Part shown: in pieces, positions 21,724 through 29,831 of the stretch | Numbering within the stretch: position 1 is the stretch's first letter | Layout of the letters: each line of letters opens with the position of its first letter | Assembly: GCA_963826795.1 (NCBI GenBank) | Contig: CAWGYT010000027.1 | Location: 186,001 to 250,000, forward strand | From: CAWGYT01 sp963826795 | GTDB lineage: Bacteria; Planctomycetota; Planctomycetia; Pirellulales; Pirellulaceae | Direction of reading: 5' to 3' | DNA: 64,000 nucleotides | Translations under genes and position numbers: made by a program | The notes under the pieces: model-generated | What the model saw: the letters and a program-made list of their open reading frames with translations, nothing else | The model's database searches: none | What the model was told of the DNA's origin: nothing

Positions 21724-22914
21724 ATGACCGGAAATCGATTGCTCTGCTTCCTCGCATTCGTTCTCCTCACCCGAATCTCCTTGGGACAGGAAGCCGCGAC
21801 GCCACCTGCCACCGCCGCAACGAAGCCCTCAGAAGAACCCGATGCTCAGGCGGCTCCACGACCGCAGCGCCGAAGTCGTCGTGGTCTTGGTGGCCCAATA
21901 ACGCTTGGCCCCGACGACAAACCGACTTTCGACGATCCGCCAGCCGGATTCGATAAGGCTCGTGATGGCATCGCGCACGGCAAGCTTGAGATGCTTGAAT
22001 ACGATTCGACAACCGTCGGGACGCGACGCAAGGTCCTCGTCTACACGCCTCCCGGATATTCGAGCGACACAAAGTACCCCGTGCTCTATCTGTTGCATGG
22101 CATCGGAGGCGATGAAGAGGAGTGGAGACGAGGTGGCCAGCCGGAGATCATTCTAGACAACCTGATTGCCGACAAGAAGGCCGAGCCAATGGTCGTGGTC
22201 ATGCCCAACGGTCGCGCACAAGAGAATGACCGGGCCGTGGGTAACGTCATGGCAAGCGCTCCGGCATTCGCGAAATTCGAGCAGGACCTATTGAAAGATC
22301 TCATCCCATTCGTCGAATCGAAGTATTCCGTGAAAGCCGATCGCGAAAAGCGCGCCCTCGCGGGACTTTCGATGGGTGGCGGCCAGTCGCTGAATTTCGG
22401 TCTGGGTCACCTCGACACGTTTGCATGGATTGGTGGCTTCTCCTCAGCACCCAACACGAAGCCTCCTGCGGAACTGGTTCCCGATCCGAAGCGAGCAGCC
22501 GAGCAGTTGAAGTTTTTATTCATCTCGTGCGGCAACAAGGACAGTCTGATTCGCGTCAGTCAAGGCGTCCACGCCTACCTCAAGGAACACAACGTGCCTC
22601 ATGTTTGGCACGTAGATAGTCATGCACACGACTTCCAACATTGGAAGAAAGCGCTCTTCCACTTCTCGCAGCGGATCTTTAACTCTGCCGTCCCAGCATC
22701 ACCGACCGACGAACTCGGGCACACGATCCAGGGCGTGTCCAAGTACTCCTTCTTCGGGGGAGCCGCTGGGGATGATGAATTCGAAGCGTTGATCCAGCAG
22801 CATGCGCGAGATTGGCAACCGACGATGTTGAGATCGTCTTTGAATGCCCAGACTTTATCGTCGATGACCGTCGCTCGGGAGACGACGAGCGCAAGTGACG
22901 GGGATCGCGATTGA
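21724..22914 (+). CDS. Exported alpha/beta-hydrolase esterase (Fes/feruloyl-esterase-like)
   Basis: 396 residues from the ATG at 21724, which has AAGGAG nine bases upstream. A signal peptide (LLCFLAFVLLTRISLG) is followed by a Pro/Arg-rich linker and an esterase domain: KVLVYTPPGYSSDTKYPVLY, LLHGIGGDEEEW, VVMPNGRA, the nucleophile elbow LAGLSMGGGQSLNFG and a late His in WHVDSHAHDFQHWK. This fold is shared by enterochelin, acetylxylan and feruloyl esterases. The last 75 residues after RIFNSAVP are unusual and may be read-through past a damaged stop. Third gene of the sulfatase group; it may remove ester groups from the same polymer (inference). Confidence 0.85.
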   Translation: MTGNRLLCFLAFVLLTRISLGQEAATPPATAATKPSEEPDAQAAPRPQRRSRRGLGGPITLGPDDKPTFDDPPAGFDKARDGIAHGKLEMLEYDSTTVGTRRKVLVYTPPGYSSDTKYPVLYLLHGIGGDEEEWRRGGQPEIILDNLIADKKAEPMVVVMPNGRAQENDRAVGNVMASAPAFAKFEQDLLKDLIPFVESKYSVKADREKRALAGLSMGGGQSLNFGLGHLDTFAWIGGFSSAPNTKPPAELVPDPKRAAEQLKFLFISCGNKDSLIRVSQGVHAYLKEHNVPHVWHVDSHAHDFQHWKKALFHFSQRIFNSAVPASPTDELGHTIQGVSKYSFFGGAAGDDEFEALIQQHARDWQPTMLRSSLNAQTLSSMTVARETTSASDGDRD

Positions 22915-23944
22915 GAACTTCCGCCGGGCCCACTCCACGAAATAACGAATCGGCCGCGAATGGTCCGAAAGAGGTGGAAATGTCTTCGCGCTGGCGGTTG
23001 TATTTCTCACGTTCTCGGCGGACGTTTCGCGACTACTTGAATAATCTGATTTGCGCCGGCAATCGCCAAAGTCCGGTACGACCGCTTAGCTGGGGTGCCC
23101 TGGGGTCGCCATGCAGCAACGCTGCACACGCGGAATGTTATCCTGGGCCGTGTCGTTGATACGTGATTCCAGCTTCAAAGCCTCGGACATATTTCCGACC
23201 CAGGTTCCAACATCAGGCACCCTCTTTCGGCTTTGCCTTCCCTCCAGCGGAACCAGTTCCCGGCTTCATCAGGACGATGCGGTTGATACGACATCCTACT
23301 GCCCTCTCGCCGCACTTCGTTCCCTTCGCTTGGCGATACCTTGGTTGCACTCGTGAGGTTCGCTCTCAGACGGACGAGCGCGCCGCCAAGGCTGGAGTTG
23401 GTGGTCCGGTATCTCCCACCGGAAACTGCCGAGGAGCAGATACGATGACTCTCCTAAGTTTCTGGGGAACCTTAAAATCCGCGTGCCAGGTTCCGAACTG
23501 ACGCCGGGTGGGTGGGGGCGCCGATCATCACTGACCGAGTCTCGTGAAAGTGTCCACGGGAATTGAAATCGCTCAATGGCTCCCGAACAAGAGGTTACAG
23601 AAGGCGATTGTCCGAGACGGTGAGATTCGGACATCCGTTTCAACCGAGCAAGCGATTGTTGCCGGGAGGCAACGCAGACTGTTGCTATTCAACAAGAATC
23701 AGCTCGCTGCAAATCCATGCGACGAGCTGTTTCGATTTCAAGTCGGGGTGACAAGACGACACCGTTAGAACGTTGTCATCGGTCTGTCGTCGACATGCAA
23801 ACAAACCATTTTGTTGTTTGCCAACAGGTTGTGGCCTTTGTCGGCTGAAACGGCAAACAGTGTGTGCGATGGAGGTGGCCCAGGCTTGACGCACGGGGAC
23901 GGATGTCGATGGTTGCGAGCAGGTTGACAGGGGCAGAGACTTGA
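22915..23944. other. About 1 kb without a recognisable gene
   Basis: Open frames of 60-115 residues occur on both strands but none carries a motif, a convincing ribosome site or a membrane or signal pattern. It follows the esterase and precedes the decayed region at 24 kb, so it may be scrambled remnant DNA. Confidence 0.45.
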
Positions 23945-24163
23945 TCAAGATCTCCAGATAAAGCCCATAGCCCAGAGAACGCCAAGGGCGACGAGAATCA
24001 ACCCAGTGAGCTGATAGAAGCGGTGAACGGCGTTGCCCTCACCCCAGAGGAGCCGGGAGCGGGCGACCAATAATCGGTAGATGATGAACTCGCTTTGCAT
24101 TGTGCCGCAGACCAGCATGAACAGGCCGGACGCCGCCATCAGAATTCCCCAAAGTAGATTCAT
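23945..24163 (-). CDS. Small two-helix membrane protein
   Basis: 72 residues from the ATG at 24163; GAGGAG lies 11 bases upstream, which decides against the TTG at 24172. Two membrane helices (NLLWGILMAASGLFMLVC and LTGLILVALGVLWAMGFIW) flank a short polar loop with HRFYQ. Similar tiny membrane proteins are common in planctomycetes, with no known function. It lies downstream of the truncated gene at 24.2-25 kb on the same strand. Confidence 0.6.
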   Translation of the reverse strand: MNLLWGILMAASGLFMLVCGTMQSEFIIYRLLVARSRLLWGEGNAVHRFYQLTGLILVALGVLWAMGFIWRS

Positions 24164-24209
24164 CAGTGACAATTCTCCTCAGCGGGCATGGCGGAGTGGA
24201 TGCCTCGGA

Positions 24210-24985
24210 TCATTCGGAGGCCCAAAGCAAACGAACGTGGATTGACTGCGGAAGTGCCAGCGTGAAGTCGAGCGTGTCGTCATCGATCAGTTTGTCGCGA
24301 AGCGTGACCTGTCCCTGAGAACCTTCGCCATCAGTGTAGCCAGGGTTCAGCACCGCGTCGCCGCCCTTGTTGAATTTCCAGGTGCCGAGGTGTGACGAAC
24401 CGGTGCTGTCGGCTCCGACCTGGAAGACGTCGCCATTGGCCGCGTTGACACTGATCAGTGAAACCGACGTGCGGCCTGGATCGATCGATTCTGCCTCAAT
24501 CACCCGGTCCCTGATTTTCCAACGGAACGTCAGCTTCAGTCCCTTGCCCTCACTTCCTTCATCGAGCCATGTACCGATCAGGCGATCCCAGCCCGACCGA
24601 TCAAAAGCCTCAGCGAGCGTCGTGGGCTGTTTCAGTTTGCTCTCGTCTTCGTCGTCGGTGGGTTTAGCCTGAGCGACCGTCAAAATAAAATCATTGCTGA
24701 ATTGGCCGCTGGGATTCTGACGCTGCAATAGGTTAGGTGCAGACCATTTGCAGGACGACCCTCCAGCTTGATCGCGACAAGCTCGTTTTGCTTCAGCGAC
24801 ACTTCGCCATCGACTCGATGCCCATCGAGAAAGATTCGAGCTTGTTCTTCAACATGCTGGCCGCTAACCACCGACTCTGTCCGATCGGGATACAGCACGG
24901 GAAATTTCTGCGAGCCGCGTTGTTTCTCAATCGGCCCAACCGTCCAAATGGCCGGCTGAGGAGCATTCGTGAAGCCGGACCTTGA
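24210..24985 (-). pseudogene. Truncated secreted protein: DUF1549/1553-type C-terminus joined to a lipocalin-like domain
   Basis: Two frames join near 24728. The upstream frame gives FPVLYPDRTESVV, ARIFLDGHRVDGEVSLKQNE and GRPANGLHL; the downstream frame continues LQRQNPSGQFSNDFIL, a sequence typical of the C-terminal end of planctomycete cytochrome-associated DUF1549/DUF1553 proteins. It then enters a domain with WDRLIGTWLDEG and TFRWKIRDRVIEAES that resembles DUF1579-like lipocalin domains. The N-terminal part of the protein is absent: upstream lies a maturase remnant and the direct repeats. So the gene is truncated by insertion or rearrangement and frameshifted once. Confidence 0.6.
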
Positions 24986-25265
24986 CGGCCACCAGCGTCG
25001 TACGCATGCGTTTGGCGATGGAGTAACGTGGAATCTTGAACCAACCATGCGCTCTGGTCTTCGAGCAGAAATGCGTGAAGCCGAGAAAATCAAACGCTTC
25101 TGGGCGACCATCGCCGCGTGGCTGCCAGTTTTCGATCGCATAGCGACCGAATTCGATCAATCGCGTTTTACCTTCGTGGAGCTTCAAGCCAAACTTGGCT
25201 AGACGAGTTCGGAGTGCATCCAAACATGCCTGCGCCTCGGAGTCAGACTGGAATCCAATCACAGA
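24960..25265 (-). pseudogene. Group II intron reverse transcriptase/maturase remnant
   Basis: The minus-strand frame reads VIGFQSDSEAQACLDALRTR, LAKFGLKLHEGKTRLIEFG and EAFDFLGFTHFCSK, then a basic tail RMRTTLVAVKVRLHE. This is the end of the reverse transcriptase domain of bacterial group II intron proteins (KFGLxLHxxKTRLIEFG, FDFLGFTH). The catalytic YADD box is lost at the upstream edge and the maturase (X) and endonuclease domains are missing downstream. It abuts the short repeats at 25.26 kb on one side and the truncated gene on the other. Clearly non-functional. Confidence 0.75.
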
Positions 25266-25325
25266 ACAAGTCCAAGACAACAGTCCAAGACGGTCTACAA
25301 GGCAACAAGTCCAAGACGGTCTACA
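25262..25325. repeat. Short repeat cluster around AGTCCAAGACGGTCTAC
   Basis: Three spaced copies of a 16-17 bp unit: AGTCCAAGACAACAG, AGTCCAAGACGGTCTACAAG and AGTCCAAGACGGTCTACAG. The same unit recurs at 25908-25922 and in degenerate form at about 28890-29005, always at the edges of rearranged segments. Confidence 0.7.
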
Positions 25326-25876
25326 GCTCCAGAGTCATTCGGCAGCACAGGGGGAGCCACAGGCGTGACCGGCGGCGGTGAGGGCACGGAAGTAGACCGT
25401 CTGAGTTTGGCGGTCTGAGTTTGGCGGCTGAGTTTGGCCGGCGAGCTGCCAGACGGGGGGTGCACACCCCCTCATCCGGCCTTCGGCCACCTTCTCCCGC
25501 GCTGGGGAGAAGGGACGGGGTGCGGTTGCTCTTTTGCGCGGTTGGCGTAGGAACAGAGCAAGGAACGCGGTGCGGAGACGTCGCGCTGTCACCTCTCCCG
25601 AGGGAGAGTAAGCGCCTCCGCGCCGACGCCAGGGTGTCGCGACCGATCCACGCATTCATGGCCCGGGTGAGCCCACTCAGGGGGTTCGTCCATTAGGCTG
25701 GGGCAACCCGGCCTGCGAATCACCGCAGGGCATGGTAAATAGCCCCGGGCGAACCAACAAACGACCTTTTCGGAACCGACCCGCGGATTTTCCCATTTTC
25801 TATTGGGTAAAATCGCCGCCGATTTCGCACTATCTGACGGCGTGACGGCGGCTCTTGATGGTCGGACTGTGTCGCG
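25296..25876. repeat. Long direct repeat, copy A
   Basis: About 581 bp, nearly identical to copy B at 25894-26490; it starts TACAAGGCAACAAGTCC and ends GGACTGTGTCGCG. Inside are an internal tandem GTCTGAGTTTGGCG (two to three units), a palindromic block around CCTTCTCCCGCGCTGGGGAG and a 3' part containing TTTCCCATTTTCTATTGGG. No protein is convincing in it. Confidence 0.9.
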
Positions 25877-25893
25877 ACGATGCAAGACTGTCG

Positions 25894-26490
25894 TACAAGG
25901 CAACAAGTCCAAGACGGTCTACAGCTCCAGAGTCATTCGGCAGCACAGGGGGAGCCACAGGCGTGACCGGCGGCGGTGAGGGCACGAAAGTAGACCGTCT
26001 GAGTTTGGCGGCTCGTCTGAGTTTGGCTCTGAGTTTGGCGGCTGAGTTTGGCCGGCGAGCTGCCAGACGGGGGGTGCACACCCCCTCATCCGGCCTTCGG
26101 CCACCTTCTCCCGCGCTGGGGAGAAGGGACGGGGTGCGGTTGCTCTTTTGCGCGGTTGGCGTAGGAACAGAGGAAGGAACGCGGTGCGGAGACGTCGCGC
26201 TGTCACCTCTCCCGAGGGAGAGTAAGCGCCTCCGCGCCGACGCCAGGGTGTCGCGACCGATCCACGCATTCATGGCCCGGGTGAGCCCACTCAGGGGGTT
26301 CGTCCATTAGGCTGGGGCAACCCGGCCTGCGAATCACCGCAGGGCATGGTAAATAGCCCCGGGCGAACCAACAAACGACCTTTTCGGAACCGACCCGCGG
26401 ATTTTCCCATTTTCTATTGGGTAAAATCGCCGCCGATTTCGCACTATCTGACGGCGTGACGGCGGCTCTTGATGGTCGGACTGTGTCGCG
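25894..26490. repeat. Long direct repeat, copy B
   Basis: About 597 bp, differing from copy A mainly by 16 extra bases in the GTCTGAGTTTGGCG tandem near 26000-26045 and by single substitutions (ACGGAAG/ACGAAAG, GAGCAAGG/GAGGAAGG). Only 17 bp separate the copies. The near identity implies recent duplication or ongoing homogenisation. Confidence 0.9.
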
Positions 26491-26758
26491 GTCGGACGAT
26501 GCCTGACTTCTCGATACTTGAGCAAGTCAAGGCGCGAAAAATCTGGGAGACCAATCCGATCCGCTCGAATTGCGACGTACGGGGCGGGTCAAGTTGTGTT
26601 CCGTTGCATCGTGGCTGATTCGTTGCGAGTTGGCGTTCAACTGCTTTCCGTCCGACTTGCGGAGGAGTCGACCCTACGGGTATCGCGGGAACGCTGATGC
26701 AGGCAATCGCTAATGACGGGTGACGTGAAACCTGTGTCGACGCAGATGCGAAGCAGCG

Positions 26759-28035
26759 AATTGGATACTTAGGAACCGCGCGACTATTATTTACCGGATT
26801 TGAATGCTTCTCTCGGATGGATCTCATAGTTCCATTCGCCGTGGAATTCGTTGCGTTTGATGACACACTCTGAGAGGACATCATCGGATACCTTGATGCC
26901 CTTGCTGTAGTTCTTGCCATCAAGCCAAGCGTGAATCTCCAGGCCGGAAGCGGTACGTGTGTTACCGATGCTCGACACGACGACTTCGTGCGTCTCAAGC
27001 GGCACGCCTCGCCAATTCCTTGTGATGTGACAGAACAACCGGTGCTCGATCTTGTTCCATTTGCTCGTCCCAGGTGGGTAGTGGCAAACTTCGATGATCA
27101 ATCCCGTTTGATCGGCCAGACGCTGAAGCTCTAACTTCCAAAGTCGACTTCGTGAGCTATTACTGCCTCCGCTGTCGGCAGTGATCAACAAACGTTTGCA
27201 GGACGGGTACCGTTTCTTGCCGAGCTTCTTCCACCACAAACGAATTGCCGCAACTGCGAACTCTGCGGTGTCGTGACTGATGCCGACTGACACGACGGCT
27301 TCATCACGGTGAATGTCATACACGCCGTAGGGCACGACCTTGCCTTTGGTCTTGTCTGGAAAATCGTGCGTATCTGTCTCTCGCGGCTGACGCTTCGGTT
27401 CGTACTCTTTGCCGACATTGCTCTTGTTTCCAAGGGTTTCTTTCTTTTTCGTGTCCACAGACAATGCCGGTTCGCCACGATGTTTTCTCGCCTTCACGCG
27501 CGCGTTGATGTGCTCAAACTGGGCGTCGCGGTCCGGATGCTGCCTTCCCTCACGTGTCTTGCGGTTGCCCTGCAGGCTATACCCCAAGTCGACTAACAGG
27601 CCACGAACAGTCGATGCACCTACCTCAAACCCTTGTCTTCGTAGTTCCTCCGCGAGCGTCCGAGTGCTCTTGCATGTCCATCGCAGCGGATTGGTCGGCT
27701 CACCTCGAGTCGTTGGCGCAATCATCTTGTCCAATGCAGCAAGCAGCGACGGTTGCTCCGCCTTTCGTGATCGTCGACCCGCCCCTTGTCGACGTTGTCG
27801 CCCCAGCGGAGGAGATTGGCCGGATTCGAGTTCTTTGATTCCAGTACGAATGGTGCGATCGGACATTCCGGTCGCTTCCGTGACCGCGGCAATACCACCG
27901 TGCCCCAACGATCTTGCTTCAATCGCGGCCCAGCGCTGCGGCCGCGCTCATGCAACGACTCCGCAAGGTTGACAAACTTCTCGCGAATCCATTCAACTAC
28001 GTGTGCATCCGGCATGCATCCAAGTATTCACCAAT
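26759..28035. mobile_element. ISAzo13-type insertion sequence
   Basis: About 1.28 kb containing one transposase gene on the minus strand. Candidate imperfect terminal inverted repeats are AATTGGATACTTAGGA (26759-26774) and, read on the other strand, ATTGGTGAATACTTGGAT (28018-28035); they share ATTGG and ATACTT-GGA. I could not recognise a target-site duplication. The boundaries are therefore tentative, but the length suits the family. Confidence 0.55.
26787..28015 (-). CDS. ISAzo13-family transposase, frameshifted near the N-terminus
   Basis: The main frame (27908 to 26787, 373 residues) has LGHGGIAAVTEATGMSDRTI (helix-turn-helix), the catalytic-core segments VVPYGVYDIHRDEAVVSVGI, LLITADSGGSNSSRSRLWK and the downstream CHYPPGTSKWNKIEHRLF, as in ISAzo13-type DDE transposases. 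The preceding frame from 28015 supplies the missing start, VVEWIREKFVNLAESLHER, and the two join near 27945 within GAGCGCGGCCGCAGCGC as RPQRWAAIEARSLGHGG. Restored length is about 409 residues. If the frameshift is real, the element is immobile unless frameshifting is used. Confidence 0.85.
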
Positions 28036-28114
28036 CCCAGACAATCTTACCGCGTCTCAGCACACACCGGATGTATCTTTGGCAACCCGAACCGACGTTT
28101 CTCGGAGCTCAGCG

Positions 28115-28870
28115 ATGAAATCTCGAATGATCTTTACTTTGTTGAACCTCGTCTTTGCACTTGCCTGTTTTCCGACAAATTGCTCGACGGCCGCTGAAAG
28201 CTTTCTTGACGATTTCACAAACCCCAGTCCGTCCGATCCAGATCGAGCGCCCGTAACATGGAGAGCCACCTATGGAAACATTGCCATTGAGGGCGGAGAT
28301 CTCGTCATCAGTGCCGATTCCTCGCTGGCAGGCGCCTTTGTGAACGATTTCGTGGCGAAAGACGTGACAATCGAGGCTCAGTTTCGAATCGTGGAAGGTT
28401 CGAATGCGGCGCTCGCCCTCCGAGGTGTGGGAGCGGCGATTTCCGACTGTTATTACGGCGAATTGAGCGACGGCAACGCCAGACTATACCGATGCGGGGT
28501 GCCGGTACGGCCCTTAAGCGATGCGGCCCCCGTCGATTTCAATGCGACGGATAAGGACGTTGTCATGCGGCTACAGGTCCTAGGCGACCAACTGAGCCTG
28601 TGGGCCTGGCCGGCGGACGAGGAAAGACCAACCGACCCGCTCGCAACAGCTCGCAATTCTAGTTTGACGGAAGGTACCGTGGGATTCACCGTTTACGACC
28701 TACAAAGCGGTCCCGTGCAGGCCGAGGTTCGCTACTTCCAAGCCATCGTTGTTCCCGAACCATCAGCGGGCTTACTTTCTCTGCTCGGCCTACTTGGCGG
28801 GGTAATGTGGTTTAGACAGAAGCACTCCCAGATTCGACCGTGCTGGCAGGACCAAACTCAGACAGCCTAA
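28115..28870 (+). CDS. PEP-CTERM-anchored secreted protein with a lectin-like domain
   Basis: 251 residues from the ATG at 28115 (GGAG at 28104). Signal peptide TLLNLVFALACFPTNCSTA, then a beta-rich domain (TWRATYGNIAIEGGDLVIS, VTIEAQFRIVEGSNAALALRG, VMRLQVLGDQLSLWAW) of the concanavalin-like/DUF1080-like kind, and a C-terminal sorting signal VVPEPSAGLLSLLGLLGG followed by a hydrophobic helix and basic residues (RQKH). PEP-CTERM proteins are cut and anchored by exosortase; none is seen in this window. The longer frame starting at 27914 overlaps the IS and is rejected. Confidence 0.82.
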   Translation: MKSRMIFTLLNLVFALACFPTNCSTAAESFLDDFTNPSPSDPDRAPVTWRATYGNIAIEGGDLVISADSSLAGAFVNDFVAKDVTIEAQFRIVEGSNAALALRGVGAAISDCYYGELSDGNARLYRCGVPVRPLSDAAPVDFNATDKDVVMRLQVLGDQLSLWAWPADEERPTDPLATARNSSLTEGTVGFTVYDLQSGPVQAEVRYFQAIVVPEPSAGLLSLLGLLGGVMWFRQKHSQIRPCWQDQTQTA

Positions 28871-29189
28871 ACCAGCATAAACCAGCCAAACGAAACACAG
28901 ACGGTTTACGGACGCCAGTCCCAGACGGCAAGTTCAAAAGTCCAAAGTCGAAGACCGCCTACAAAGTCCTCTACAAAGTCCGAAGACCGTCTACGAAGTC
29001 CTAACGCCTGGTTGTCGGACTTGGTCCGCTGCACCGACTTCTTGTTGCTCCCCGCTTGTTCATTGACGTTGATTTCGCATCACGCCGCTTAAGTTCTGAC
29101 CGCCAACACGAAAACTGATGCGCGACCAATTAGACAAACAACGATGACCGCCGAGTCGATCCAATGAAACGCCATGTCTGTTGTTCCGA
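28871..29189. repeat. Repeat-bearing spacer
   Basis: Between the PEP-CTERM gene and the dehydrogenase relic. About 28890-29005 holds degenerate copies of the AGTCC-AAGAC-GTCTAC unit (CCCAGACGGCAAGTTC, AGTCGAAGACCGCCTAC, AGTCCGAAGACCGTCTAC). No gene seen. Confidence 0.5.
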
Positions 29190-29754
29190 TCAACATGAAT
29201 GTTCTTCTCCTGCCGCGCGGTGACGATAGACTTCAATTGCCGCACAAGTGTCCGCGGAGCCGAATCCGAGTTGCTCGGCTTGCTCCAACAGCAATTGATG
29301 CAACTCACTCAACGGGACACGAGCGTCCGCGCGCCGCGATTCCTCAAGAATCAACGGAACGTCTTTGAGGTGCTGCGACAATCGCGCCTGCGCCGCGTAG
29401 TCTCGCTCCAACATCTTTGCCCGTTCGTCGGCAGGACACGACTTGCAGCGGGAGTTTGCTGGAGTATCTTGCGTGCCGTTTTCGGGTCGAATCCGCCGGA
29501 ACTGCGCCAGCGATATTGTCTACAAGTTCTCGTACAACTCGGCTGGTAGGCAGGCTCGGAAATACGACATCACACTGCGTGAACACGTGGGCAACTTCAG
29601 AGCTGGCGGTACCTCCCAAAGCTGCCAGTCCGTCCGTGCGAGCCGGATCGGCATCAAAGCCGACAACGCAAACGCCTTCTTGATGGAAGTGTTCCGGGCT
29701 GGCGCTGCCGAGCAGTCTAACACCAACCAAGCCTACGCTGTTGATGCTTGACAT
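29190..29754 (-). pseudogene. 3-hydroxyisobutyrate dehydrogenase-like protein, internally deleted
   Basis: The N-terminal Rossmann part is in one frame (29754 down): VGLVGVRLLGSA, VVGFDADPARTDGLAALGGT and CDVVFPSLPTSRVVRELVD. The C-terminal end is in another (29414 to about 29200): MLERDYAAQARLSQHLKDV then LILEESRRADARVPLSELHQ and EAYRHRA-like EVYRHRA. Intact relatives have about 290 residues; here the central helices with the catalytic Lys are gone and only about 560 bp remain. The expected GxGxxG is also damaged (GVRLLG). Non-functional relic. Confidence 0.75.
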
Positions 29755-29831
29755 CTAGCGAAACCCTGCGAGGCGGGTACGACAAGATGAAGTCGGGAAT
29801 CACCGCTGGATCAATTCGCGGCCCGACGTAG

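Noticed and set aside
25296..26490. CRISPR array suggested by repeated segments
   Set aside because: Only two 0.6-kb copies with a short tandem inside; no regular short repeat-spacer pattern and no cas genes.
26444..26998. 184-residue minus-strand frame
   Set aside because: Overlaps the transposase 3' end and direct repeat B in another frame; low-complexity Ser/Thr/Pro/Arg content and no motif.
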